Positions 1 to 7,384 of a stretch of DNA of 64,000 nt are shown one piece after another. Position 1 is the first letter of the stretch. Every line of letters starts with the position of its first letter. Position numbers and translations under genes: made by a program. The stretch is taken from assembly GCA_963737625.1 (NCBI GenBank), contig CAVTTK010000002.1:992001-1056000 (forward strand). The letters run 5' to 3'. This DNA comes from Bog-756 sp963737625. GTDB lineage: Bacteria; Actinomycetota; Acidimicrobiia; Acidimicrobiales; RAAP-2. Under the pieces are notes generated by a model that saw only the letters and a list, made by a program, of their open reading frames with translations, did no database searches and was not told where the DNA came from.

Positions 1-802
1 GCAACTCGGCCAGCAGCTGGACATGGATGCCCAGCTGGCGGGGGTTGACCCCCCGCTCATGGGACAGGGTGGAGTTGGCCACCGACCACCCGTTGCCCGC
101 CACTCCGATGAGCTGCTCGTCGGGCACGAACACCTCGTCGAGGAGGACCTCGTTGAACTCGGCATCCCCCGTGATCTGCACCAGGGGCCGGACCTCGACA
201 CCTTCGGCATGCATGTCGATGACCAGCGAGGAGATCCCCAGCTGGCGCTTGGGGGCATCGGGGTCGCTGCGGGCCAGGCACAGGCCCCAGTTGGCGAACT
301 GGGCGTACGAGGTCCACACCTTGTGCCCGGTCACCCGGAACCCGCCGGGGACCTTGCGGGCCTTGGTGGTCAGCGAGGCCAGGTCACTGCCCGCCTCGGG
401 CTCGCTGAACAGCTGGCACCACAGCTCGTCGGCGCCGAGGATCGGGGGCAGCCACCGCTGCTGCTGCTCAGGGGTGCCGTGGGCGAACAGGGTGGGGCTC
501 ACCAGGTTGATCCCGATGCGGCCCACCAGCTCCGGGGCCCGGGCCCGGGCCATCTCCTCGGTGACCAGGAAGTGCTCGGTGGCACCCAGCCCCCGACCGC
601 CCAGCTCCTCGGGCCAGGTCACCCCGACCCAGCGGCCCTCGGCCAGCATCGACTGCCAGAGGCGACCGAAGGCCACCACCTCGGCCAGGTCCTGGGAGCG
701 AGTGGGGGGCTCGGCCCCGTACTCCCAGGGGAGGTTGGTGACGAGCCACGCCCGCAGGTCGGCGCGCAGCTCCTGCTGCGCCGCGGTCATCTGGAGATCC
801 AT
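1..802 (-). CDS. Acyl-CoA dehydrogenase, alpha-type half (3' end outside window)
   Basis: This gene runs off the left edge; 267 codons are visible from ATG at 802. The protein starts MDLQMTAAQQELRADLRAWL and has the acyl-CoA dehydrogenase N-terminal and middle domains. It carries the CQLFSEPEAGSDLASL flavin/substrate motif near residue 140 and the DMHAEGVEVRPL beta-domain strand. These enzymes use FAD to introduce an alpha,beta double bond into an acyl-CoA in the cytoplasm. Proteins with the SEPxAGSD motif often pair with a second subunit that lacks it, and the divergent gene at 903 is exactly such a partner. The visible part does not reach the C-terminal domain, so whether it also has an RxQFG motif cannot be seen. 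Confidence 0.9.
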   Translation of the reverse strand, partial: MDLQMTAAQQELRADLRAWLVTNLPWEYGAEPPTRSQDLAEVVAFGRLWQSMLAEGRWVGVTWPEELGGRGLGATEHFLVTEEMARARAPELVGRIGINLVSPTLFAHGTPEQQQRWLPPILGADELWCQLFSEPEAGSDLASLTTKARKVPGGFRVTGHKVWTSYAQFANWGLCLARSDPDAPKRQLGISSLVIDMHAEGVEVRPLVQITGDAEFNEVLLDEVFVPDEQLIGVAGNGWSVANSTLSHERGVNPRQLGIHVQLLAEL

Positions 803-888
803 CGCCTTCAGCTTGGCACAGGGCGGTCCGGGGACGGGCCGTGCACCGGATGCCTGACCACTCGGAGGCGGTGTGGTCGCACGGACCG

Positions 889-894
889 TATGCT
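889..894 (+). promoter_or_regulatory. Putative -10 element TATGCT, leaderless start
   Basis: TATGCT ends 8 nt before the GTG at 903, and no Shine-Dalgarno sequence precedes that GTG. Transcription would begin at or next to the start codon. No clear -35 is visible. Confidence 0.4.
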
Positions 895-902
895 TCGCCG
901 CT

Positions 903-2042
903 GTGGAATTCGAACTCTCCTCCGACCAGCAGGATCTGGCCGCTGCCGCCGGTGACCTCCTCGACGGGCTGGCCTCCCGAGACCGCATCCGGGCCTTCGT
1001 CGGGTCGGGGCCGGCTGACGATCCCGGGGCCCGGGACGGGGGTTTCGACCGACGGTTGTGGGAGTCCATGGCCGAGCAGGGCTGGCTGGGCGTGGAGCGC
1101 CCCGAATCGTCCGGCGGCCTGGGAATGGGCATGGTCGAGGTAGCCGTGCTCTGCGAGCAGCTGGGGCGGCGGACGGCCCCGGCCCCGTTCCTCGGCACCA
1201 TCCTGGCCATGGTGGCGCTCCAACAGGCGGGGGAGGACGAGGCCGCTCCGGGCGAAGCCGTGGCCGAGGCCGAGGAGTGGGCCGAGCGGCTGGCCGCCGG
1301 GGACGCCGTGGGCACGCTGGCCTGGGCGGCCCGCCCCGGAACAGTGGCGGCCCGGTCTGACGGGGACCGCTGGTTCCTCACCGGACAGCCGGAGCCCACG
1401 CTCTACGCCGCCGAGGCCGACGTCACCGTGGTGGTGACCGAGGATGCCCTCTATACCGTGGCCCTGCCGGCGGGGGAGCGGCCGAAGGCCGAGCCGGCCA
1501 TGGACCGGACCCGCTCGCTGGCCTGGCTGCGTCTCGACGACACCCCGTCTCGGCGCATCGGCGGGGTCGTGGCCGCCCAACGGGTGGTGGACCGGGCGGC
1601 GGCCGGCGCCGCCGCCGAGCTCTTGGGCACGGCGTCCCACGCCCTGGACATGAGCGTGGAGTATGCCAAGGTCCGCCGGCAGTTCGGCCATCCCATCGGC
1701 AGCTTCCAGGCCGTCAAGCACAAGTTGGCCGACGCCTTGGTGGACGTGGAAGCCATGCGCTCGAGCGCCTACTACGCCGCCTGGTGCGTGGCCACAGGCG
1801 ATCCGGAAGCTTCGCTGGCGGCGTCCATGGCCAAGGCGTGGTGCTCGGACGCCTCGGAGCGGGTCCTGGCCGCCGGCATGCAGGTCCACGGGGGCATCGG
1901 CTTCACCTGGGACCACGACATCCATCTCTCCTTGAAGCGGGCCCGACTGGACGGCGCGTCATTCGGCACCGCCGCCTGGCACCGCGAGCGCATCGCCGCC
2001 CTCCTCGAGCAGCGTCTGGCCGTCGGCGTCGCCCCCATCTGA
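903..2042 (+). CDS. Acyl-CoA dehydrogenase, beta-type half
   Basis: 379 aa from GTG 903. An earlier in-frame GTG at 873 would add ten unrelated residues, and homology begins at VEFELSSDQQDL. The C-terminal half has the FAD-contacting RRQFGHPIGSFQ motif (about residues 259-269) and the family ending QVHGGIGFTWDHDIHL. The middle domain lacks the SEPxAGSD motif and is degenerate there. This is the pattern of beta subunits of heteromeric alpha2beta2 acyl-CoA dehydrogenases known from mycobacterial cholesterol side-chain degradation. The divergent gene ending at 802 supplies the missing motif, so the two probably form one enzyme. The substrate is not evident; a CoA ester with a bulky ring or branched chain is inferred from the family. 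Confidence 0.88.
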   Translation: MEFELSSDQQDLAAAAGDLLDGLASRDRIRAFVGSGPADDPGARDGGFDRRLWESMAEQGWLGVERPESSGGLGMGMVEVAVLCEQLGRRTAPAPFLGTILAMVALQQAGEDEAAPGEAVAEAEEWAERLAAGDAVGTLAWAARPGTVAARSDGDRWFLTGQPEPTLYAAEADVTVVVTEDALYTVALPAGERPKAEPAMDRTRSLAWLRLDDTPSRRIGGVVAAQRVVDRAAAGAAAELLGTASHALDMSVEYAKVRRQFGHPIGSFQAVKHKLADALVDVEAMRSSAYYAAWCVATGDPEASLAASMAKAWCSDASERVLAAGMQVHGGIGFTWDHDIHLSLKRARLDGASFGTAAWHRERIAALLEQRLAVGVAPI

Positions 2043-2079
2043 CGCCGCCCACCCGGCCGCATCGTCCCGCCGGTACGGC

Positions 2080-2451
2080 TCAGCCGACGTCCGGGTCCTG
2101 CTGGATCTCAATGGTGTTGCCGGCCGGATCCACGAACCAGATCTGGACCACCGGGCCCTGGGCGCCCTCGGCATAGGGGATCCCGGACTCCTCGAGTTCG
2201 CGGATGGCGCCGGACAGATCCTCCACGGCGAAGCACACGTGCGGACCGGTGGGCTTGATGACTTGGGAGCCGGTGTCGGCGTCCACCAGGTGCAGCTGGA
2301 TGTGCCCGGCGGTGAACCAGTGCCCGTCGACGCCAGGGATGACGGGGCGCGCCTCGTCGTCCAGCTCCAGCAGCTGCCGGTAGAAGGACACCGTCTCGTC
2401 CAGGTACCCCTCGACATTCACGCTGTGGTGCAACGTTCTGGTCACCTTCAC
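2080..2451 (-). CDS. VOC (glyoxalase/bleomycin-resistance fold) family protein
   Basis: 123 aa from GTG 2451; the start overlaps the stop of the acyl-CoA synthetase gene as GTGA, suggesting translational coupling. It has one complete VOC module pair. HHSVNV at the N terminus, HIQLHLVD in the middle and a final WFVDPAGNTIEIQQ strand give the usual metal-ligand pattern His/Glu. VOC proteins include glyoxalases, methylmalonyl-CoA epimerases and extradiol dioxygenases. The short length and FVDPxGNxIE ending fit a lyase/epimerase-like or binding role rather than a dioxygenase. The operon position beside a CoA ligase and an SDR suggests a role in the same catabolic route. The substrate is unknown. 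Confidence 0.8.
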   Translation of the reverse strand: MKVTRTLHHSVNVEGYLDETVSFYRQLLELDDEARPVIPGVDGHWFTAGHIQLHLVDADTGSQVIKPTGPHVCFAVEDLSGAIRELEESGIPYAEGAQGPVVQIWFVDPAGNTIEIQQDPDVG

Positions 2452-4022
2452 CGCCTGGTCGCCTCCGGTGCCGCGGTGGTGGGACGGTCGGCGAACTGGT
2501 GGCGCAGCCGCTCCTTCACCACCTTGCCGGTGGCGTTCCGGGGAAGGGCGTCCACGAACTCCCACTGACGGGGCACCTTGTACCGGGCCAGACGTTCGGC
2601 GGTGTGGTCGGCCAGCTCATCGGAGGAGGCCTTGTGGTCGGGGCGTAGGGCCACGACGGCCAACAGGTCCTCGCCCAGTACCGGATGGGGGATGCCGACG
2701 ACCGCCACCTCCCGCACCGCCGGGTGGAGTTGGATGACGTGTTCCACGTCGGTGGGGAAGATGTTGTTGCCACCCCTGATGATCACGTCCTTGGTGCGCC
2801 CGACGATATAGAGGTATCCGTCGTCGTCGATCCGACCCAGATCGCCGGTGACCAGCCAGCCGTCGACCCAGGTCCGGGAGCTGGCATCGGGATCGCCGTA
2901 GTACTCGCGGGGCCGACCGGGGATCCTCATCCGGACGTTGCCCACTTCGCCGGCCGGCACCGGACGACCATCGTCGTCGACACAGAGGATCTCGGCCGGT
3001 GGGGCGGGCTTCCCTACCGAACCGGGTCGCTTGACTGCCTCCCCGGGGGGCATCAGGCAGTACACCGAGCCGGCCTCGGTCATGCCGTAGTTGTTGGACA
3101 CGAGGGCGGTGGGCATCCGGCTCTGGAGACGCTCGAGCACGTACGGGGCCAGAGGAGCGCTGCCCACGCTGCACAGTTGGACCGAGGTCAGATCGGCTTC
3201 GTCGAACCGGGGGTGTTCGAGGAGGAGATTGGCCATGGCCGGCACCAGGAACACCGAGCCGGGCCGTTCGGACTCCACGGTGTCCAACCAGGTTCCGGCG
3301 TCGAACCGCGGCATGTAGAGGGCCCGGAGGCCCAGCTTCATGGGTGTGTAGACGAAGGCGATGCCGGCGAAGGTGTAGGGCGGGCTGGCGTGCATCCAGG
3401 CCCCACCGCTCCAGTTGGGCTCGGTGAACGGCATGAGCGAGTAGTTGTCGTGCCGGATGGCCACGGCCTTGGGGTCGCCGGTGGTGCCGGAGGTGTAGAG
3501 GATGTCGGCCAGATCGCCCGGCTCCCTCGGTACCTGCAGGTACTCCGTGTTGGTGCTCAGGATCTCGGACCACGCCACCACACCCGGGCCGGACACCCCG
3601 TCTGGCAGAGGAGCATTCACGTCCTCGGGCAGGACGACCAGGACCGGCGGCCGCCGGTCCTGGTAGCGGGGGAGCAGGGCCAGCTCGGTGACGGCAGCCG
3701 TCGCCCCGGAGTGGTCCACCATGCGTTCGACCTCCGGTCGCGTCAGCTGGGGGTTGAACGGCACGGCCACGGCACCGGCGCGGTGGATGGCGCTGTAGCT
3801 GGTGACCCACTGCAGGGCGTGGACCGGCTCGAGGTGGATGGCCACGCGGTCGCCGGGCGCCACTCCGGCGTCGATCAGGCCCCGGGCCAGTCGGGTGGCA
3901 TCGGTGTCCCACTGGGTGAAGGTCAATGAGTCGCCACCCACGACCGTGTAGGCCGTCTCGTCACCGAAGGCCTGGGCGACGGCATGGAGCTGCTCAGGTG
4001 GCAGCTGGAGGGACGGGGCCAC
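2448..4022 (-). CDS. AMP-dependent acyl-CoA synthetase/ligase
   Basis: 524 aa from GTG 4022, 6 nt downstream of the SDR stop at 4029. It belongs to the ANL superfamily, which activates a carboxylic acid with ATP to an acyl-AMP and then forms the CoA thioester. Visible motifs are the P-loop YTSGTTGDPK (about 176-185), NNYGMTEAGS, the TGDLGRID hinge region near 390, the RTKDVIIRGGNNIFP segment, and the catalytic lysine in ATGK near residue 500. Length and motif spacing are normal. It is central to a three-gene operon (SDR, ligase, VOC) and probably activates the same kind of substrate used by the neighbouring acyl-CoA dehydrogenases. The chain class cannot be told from sequence. Confidence 0.92.
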   Translation of the reverse strand: MAPSLQLPPEQLHAVAQAFGDETAYTVVGGDSLTFTQWDTDATRLARGLIDAGVAPGDRVAIHLEPVHALQWVTSYSAIHRAGAVAVPFNPQLTRPEVERMVDHSGATAAVTELALLPRYQDRRPPVLVVLPEDVNAPLPDGVSGPGVVAWSEILSTNTEYLQVPREPGDLADILYTSGTTGDPKAVAIRHDNYSLMPFTEPNWSGGAWMHASPPYTFAGIAFVYTPMKLGLRALYMPRFDAGTWLDTVESERPGSVFLVPAMANLLLEHPRFDEADLTSVQLCSVGSAPLAPYVLERLQSRMPTALVSNNYGMTEAGSVYCLMPPGEAVKRPGSVGKPAPPAEILCVDDDGRPVPAGEVGNVRMRIPGRPREYYGDPDASSRTWVDGWLVTGDLGRIDDDGYLYIVGRTKDVIIRGGNNIFPTDVEHVIQLHPAVREVAVVGIPHPVLGEDLLAVVALRPDHKASSDELADHTAERLARYKVPRQWEFVDALPRNATGKVVKERLRHQFADRPTTAAPEATRR

Positions 4023-4028
4023 CTCGGC

Positions 4029-4916
4029 CTACTTCTTGTTGCCCAGGAGGGCATGGGCCGGCATGCCCACCGGCTGGAGGTGCTGTCCCAGCACCTCGTG
4101 AAAGTGCTCCGCCACCTCGGAGGGCGTCCATCCACCCTCCTGCCACATGGTGGCCACCTGCCGGGGCGTCTGGAACACGGTGAATCCATAGCCGGTACGG
4201 CCGAAGACCTGGCCGTTCACTCCGGCGGCGGCCTCCGAGGCCAGGTAGGCCACCAGGGGGGCGTTGAGCGCCGGATCCTGGTCGGCCGGTGCCTCCTCGT
4301 CGGCTAGGCCCTGGGTCATGCGGGTGGCGCCGGCCGGGGCCATGGCATTGACGGTGATCCCGTATTTGCCGAGTTCCACGGCCCAGACGAAGGTCATCCC
4401 CATGATGGCGGCCTTGGCCGCGCCGTAGTTGCTCTGCCCGAAGTTCCCGCGGAGCCCGGCCGATGAGGTGATGTTCACGATGCGGCCGTAGCCAGCCTCC
4501 TTCATCAGCGGAGCCGCGTGGCGGGCAGTGTTGAAGGTCCCCTTCTGGTGGACGGCGACCACGGCGTCGTAGTCGGCCTCCTCCATCTTTACGAGGGTGC
4601 GGTCGCGCACGATCCCAGCGTTGTTGACCAGGATGTCGATCTTGCCGAAGGTGTCCACCGCAGTGGCGATGATGCGACCCGCCGCATCGAAGTCGTCGAC
4701 CCGGTCGCGGTTGGCCACGGCGGTCCCCCCTCGTGACGTGATCTCGCCCACCACCTGGTCGGCGGGGTCCTCGCCGGTGCCCTCGCCACCGAGCGACACC
4801 CCGATGTCGTTGACCACCACGCTGGCGCCCTCATCGGCCAGGCAGAGGGCGATGGCCCGACCGATGCCCCGACCGGATCCCGTGACCACTGCGACTCTTC
4901 CCTCGAGCAAACTCAT
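4029..4916 (-). CDS. SDR family oxidoreductase (hydroxyacyl-CoA/17-beta-HSD4-like)
   Basis: 295 aa from ATG 4916 (MSLLEGRVAVVTGSGRGIGR). A classical Rossmann SDR with the cofactor motif TGSGRGIG, NNAG near 99-102 and the catalytic triad Ser (about 151), Tyr164 and Lys168 in NYGAAK. The insert SLGGEGTGEDPADQVV after beta-2 and the long C-terminal tail (VATMWQEGGWTPSEVAEHFHEVL) resemble the dehydrogenase domain of peroxisomal multifunctional enzyme type 2 and mycobacterial 3-hydroxyacyl-CoA dehydrogenases. An NAD(H)-dependent 3-hydroxyacyl-CoA or hydroxysteroid oxidation is likely. First gene of the operon with the ligase and VOC protein; start preceded by a -10-like hexamer rather than a ribosome-binding site. 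Confidence 0.88.
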   Translation of the reverse strand: MSLLEGRVAVVTGSGRGIGRAIALCLADEGASVVVNDIGVSLGGEGTGEDPADQVVGEITSRGGTAVANRDRVDDFDAAGRIIATAVDTFGKIDILVNNAGIVRDRTLVKMEEADYDAVVAVHQKGTFNTARHAAPLMKEAGYGRIVNITSSAGLRGNFGQSNYGAAKAAIMGMTFVWAVELGKYGITVNAMAPAGATRMTQGLADEEAPADQDPALNAPLVAYLASEAAAGVNGQVFGRTGYGFTVFQTPRQVATMWQEGGWTPSEVAEHFHEVLGQHLQPVGMPAHALLGNKK

Positions 4917-4922
4917 CGGGCC

Positions 4923-4928
4923 ACTGTA
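4923..4928 (-). promoter_or_regulatory. Putative -10 element TACAGT, leaderless start
   Basis: On the minus strand TACAGT is followed by 6 nt (GGCCCG) and then the ATG at 4916. No ribosome-binding site is present. Confidence 0.45.
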
Positions 4929-5068
4929 TGCGAACCCCGGCGGAACGGCAGTGGCGCCGCCGCGGTGATGCAACCGCCGGTGGCAACCGGCACCGGCCCG
5001 AGCGGGTGGCGTAGCATCTCGGCGATCCGCCGGGTGGTAGCCCGGTTTCCGCCACAGGAGGCCATCCC

Positions 5069-5119
5069 ATGTCCTGTCCCCGCCCCTCAGGGACGACCGC
5101 CTCGGTGTTCCGGCCGTGA
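5069..5119 (+). CDS. Possible 16-aa leader peptide upstream of the RidA gene
   Basis: A short ORF encoding MSCPRPSGTTASVFRP begins at ATG 5069, 8 nt after a perfect AGGAGG (5056-5061). Its TGA overlaps the GTG start of the RidA-like gene at 5116 as GTGA. The strong ribosome-binding site serves this small frame; the RidA GTG has none of its own. A TAGCAT hexamer at 5012-5017 could be the -10. It may be a translation-coupling leader, or its start may mark the true N-terminal region of the RidA gene with a lost base. Peptide function, if any, is unknown. Confidence 0.4.
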   Translation: MSCPRPSGTTASVFRP

Positions 5120-5595
5120 CGGCCGCGGGCGACAGGCGCGTCCGGACCCGCCTCGAAGAGCTCGGCCTCACCCTGCACGGCCCGCATCCTCCGCATCATC
5201 CCTTGGATGCCGTCGTGGTGCACCAAGGGGTGGCCCGAACCTCGGGTCAACTGCCCCGGATCCAGGGTGAGCTGACTTGCCTGGGCACGCTCGGCGTCGA
5301 CGTGTCGGTGGAGGAGGGGGCCGCCGCCGCCGCCGTCTGCGCCCTCAACGCACTGGCCGTCCTGGAGGCCGAGTTGGGCACCCTCGACCGGGTGGAGCGG
5401 GTCCTCACCGTCACCGGCTTCGTGGCGTCGGCCCCCGACTTCCATCAGCAGCCGGCGGTCGTCGACGGGGCCAGCGCAATCCTCTACGACGTGTTCGGGG
5501 AGGCAGGACGCCACACCCGGTCGGCCCTCGGGGTGGCATCCCTGCCCCGGGGGGGTGCGGTCGAGATCGAGGTGGCCGTGGCCGTCCGGGACTGA
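5116..5595 (+). CDS. RidA/YjgF/UK114 family protein
   Basis: 159 aa from GTG 5116. RidA-type proteins are trimers that hydrolyse reactive enamine/imine intermediates to ketoacids. The sequence has the family elements LEELGLTL near the N terminus, VRTSGQLP-like VARTSGQLP, and VLTVTGFVASAPDF. It ends with GARTAVGV-like ARHTRSALGVASLPRGGAVEIE, where the conserved Arg is present and the final Glu is retained. This is the longer atypical subgroup (about 150 aa) rather than the 128-aa archetype, and substrates of that subgroup are poorly defined. It is followed 49 bp downstream by an RraA-family aldolase, probably in one transcript. Confidence 0.85.
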   Translation: MTAAGDRRVRTRLEELGLTLHGPHPPHHPLDAVVVHQGVARTSGQLPRIQGELTCLGTLGVDVSVEEGAAAAAVCALNALAVLEAELGTLDRVERVLTVTGFVASAPDFHQQPAVVDGASAILYDVFGEAGRHTRSALGVASLPRGGAVEIEVAVAVRD

Positions 5596-5644
5596 TGATG
5601 AGTACCGGAGTTCGACGTGGGTCCACGGACCTGGAAGGAGCCCG

Positions 5645-6280
5645 ATGACCGATACACAGACCGCGGCCGTCCTCGCCGAGTTGGGTGCAGCCACACTCGG
5701 GGAGAGCGGAGCAACGGGCATGCCCCCGAGGATCCGACCGGCATGGTCGGGAGCCGCCGTGGCTGCGCCGGCCTATCCGGTGCGGTGTACGCCGGGGGAC
5801 AACCTGGCCATCCACATCGCGGTGACCACAGCACCGGCTGGTTCCGTGCTTGTCGTGGATGTGGGCCGTGTTCCTGACCGGGGCTACTGGGGTGAGGTCC
5901 TGACCACGGGGGCGCTCGCCCGGGGGTTGTCCGGACTGGTCATCGACGGTGGCGTGCGCGACGTGGGTGCCCTCGAGCAACTGGGCTTCCCGGTGTTCTC
6001 CTCCACCATCGCCCTCCCCGGTGCCACCAAGCTGGCCCGCGGCTCGGTGGGACGTACCACCACGGTGGCCGGGGTGCCGGTCGCTGTGGGCGACTGGGTG
6101 GTGGGGGACGTGGACGGTGTGGTGGTGATTCCCTCAGGTTCGCTGGAGGCCACCCTCGCCGCCGGCCAGCGCCGGGCCCAGGCCGAGGCCGGCTACTTCG
6201 CCGCCCTCCGTGCCGGCTCGACCACCGTCGAACTGTTGGGTCTCGACGCGTCGCTCATCGAGGTCGGTCCGACCGACTGA
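5645..6280 (+). CDS. RraA family protein (HMG/CHA aldolase-like)
   Basis: 211 aa from ATG 5645, preceded by GGAAGGAG. Members are divalent-metal-dependent class II aldolases/decarboxylases acting on 4-hydroxy-4-methyl-2-oxoglutarate or oxaloacetate; others bind RNase E. The metal/substrate motif is present: WGEVLTTGALARGLSGLVID then GGVRD (G-x20-R-D), with the Arg and Asp both retained. This favours an enzymatic aldolase or oxaloacetate decarboxylase over an RNase regulator. It shares a likely transcript with the RidA-like gene and converges 18 bp away on a cupin gene. The substrate is not known. Confidence 0.85.
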   Translation: MTDTQTAAVLAELGAATLGESGATGMPPRIRPAWSGAAVAAPAYPVRCTPGDNLAIHIAVTTAPAGSVLVVDVGRVPDRGYWGEVLTTGALARGLSGLVIDGGVRDVGALEQLGFPVFSSTIALPGATKLARGSVGRTTTVAGVPVAVGDWVVGDVDGVVVIPSGSLEATLAAGQRRAQAEAGYFAALRAGSTTVELLGLDASLIEVGPTD

Positions 6281-6298
6281 GGGCATCCCCCGGCGATG

Positions 6299-6694
6299 TC
6301 AGGTGGAGTGGGTGGTGTAGTCGATGGGTCCGGCGCCCTTCACCCCGATGGCGAAACAGAAGCAGTGGATGGGGGCGTGGTCGCTCACCGGTCGCAGGCT
6401 GTGGACGGCGTCAGGCGGGATGTGGACCAGGTCGCCCTGGGCGATGGGTCGTTCCTCGCCCTCAATGGTCATGATGCCCCGGCCCCGCAGCACATAGTAG
6501 AACTCGTGGGTCGGGTGGGAGTGGGGGTCGACGTGCCCGCCGCCTTCCACGACGAACTCGTTGACCAGTTCGAGGAATCCACCGTCGGTCGCCTCCTTCA
6601 TCTCCCTCGAGTTGACCATCCACCACACCGGTACGGTGCCGTTGTGCTCGACGACGGGGGCGACGTCCTCGATGTTCCGTACATCCATGGCCAT
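6299..6694 (-). CDS. Single-domain cupin protein
   Basis: 131 aa from ATG 6694, with GGAGG upstream. It is a compact beta-barrel cupin. Motif 1 is HVDPHSHPTHEFYYVLRGRG, giving His-x-His and Glu metal ligands, and motif 2 is GDLVHIPPDAVHSL with the last His ligand. The N-terminal segment (VPVWWMVNSREM) is unlike common sugar-isomerase cupins. It lies divergent from the ureidoglycolate-lyase-like gene at 6778, and ureidoglycine aminohydrolase is a cupin, so a link to ureide metabolism is possible. A metal-binding enzyme or small-molecule-binding protein is equally possible. Confidence 0.83.
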   Translation of the reverse strand: MAMDVRNIEDVAPVVEHNGTVPVWWMVNSREMKEATDGGFLELVNEFVVEGGGHVDPHSHPTHEFYYVLRGRGIMTIEGEERPIAQGDLVHIPPDAVHSLRPVSDHAPIHCFCFAIGVKGAGPIDYTTHST

Positions 6695-6748
6695 GTGGCT
6701 TCCTCCAGCTTCGTAGCGTTCCGGTCCCGATGTTAGGTTGCCTGGGAA

Positions 6749-6754
6749 TACAGT
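6749..6754 (+). promoter_or_regulatory. Putative -10 element TACAGT upstream of the AllA-like gene
   Basis: TACAGT lies 23 nt before ATG 6778, with TGGAG in between as a weak ribosome-binding site. The divergent cupin start is at 6694, so this intergenic space serves both genes. No good -35 is seen. Confidence 0.3.
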
Positions 6755-6777
6755 AGATCTCCTCTGGAGCGTGGGAC

Positions 6778-7281
6778 ATGGGTGAGGAAGTCCGCAGGAT
6801 CACACCGGTGCCGCTCACCGGTGACGGGTGGGCGCCGTTCGGCTGGTTGCCCGTGCCCGACACCGATCCGACGGACGGCGATCACCGCCTCGAGTTCGCC
6901 TGGCAGGACGTCCACGTCAACCTCATCGGCCATCGGCGGGACGAGGCCCCCGAGGTGGCCGGCGGCCTGCGCTGCGATGTCCTGTTCCGTCATGCCACCC
7001 ACACCCAGGTGGTGATGCCGCTCGACGTGAGGGCGGTGATCGTGGTGGCCCCGGCGTCGGTGGACATGCGGACACCGTCCGATGTGGATCGGGTGGAAGC
7101 GTTCGTCCTCGACACCCTCCAGCCGGTCGTGCTCGACCGGGGTACCTGGCACTGGGGCCCGTATCCCATCGGCGCCCCGTCCGTCGAGCTGTTCAACGTC
7201 CAGGGTCTTCGCTATGCCGAGGACAACGACAGCGTCGATCTGACGGCATTGGGGGCACCACTCGACATCGTGATCGACTGA
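6778..7281 (+). CDS. Ureidoglycolate lyase (AllA) family protein
   Basis: 167 aa from ATG 6778. The ureidoglycolate lyase/hydrolase fold releases urea from ureidoglycolate to give glyoxylate at the end of purine ureide breakdown. Recognisable family blocks are RRDEAPEV, LFRHATHTQVVMPLD, the VVVAP-like strand VIVVAPASVD, and RGTWHWGPYPIG, which contains the conserved active-site Trp-His. Length matches the E. coli enzyme (about 160 aa). No other allantoin genes are in view, so it may act on a different ureide or serve a salvage or detoxification role with the neighbouring RidA, RraA and cupin genes. The family assignment is firm; the substrate is inferred. Confidence 0.8.
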   Translation: MGEEVRRITPVPLTGDGWAPFGWLPVPDTDPTDGDHRLEFAWQDVHVNLIGHRRDEAPEVAGGLRCDVLFRHATHTQVVMPLDVRAVIVVAPASVDMRTPSDVDRVEAFVLDTLQPVVLDRGTWHWGPYPIGAPSVELFNVQGLRYAEDNDSVDLTALGAPLDIVID

Positions 7282-7370
7282 CCGTGGCACCGGGGCCAGG
7301 CCCTCCAAGACTGCCCCCGGCCGACGGCCGAGGAGCACGGTCGCCGGGCACGGCCTCGTGCCCAGCTGGG

Positions 7371-7376
7371 TAACCT
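7371..7376 (+). promoter_or_regulatory. Putative -10 element TAACCT, leaderless start
   Basis: TAACCT is followed by 8 nt and ATG 7385, with no purine-rich ribosome-binding site between them. Confidence 0.4.
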
Positions 7377-7384
7377 GCCCTCCC

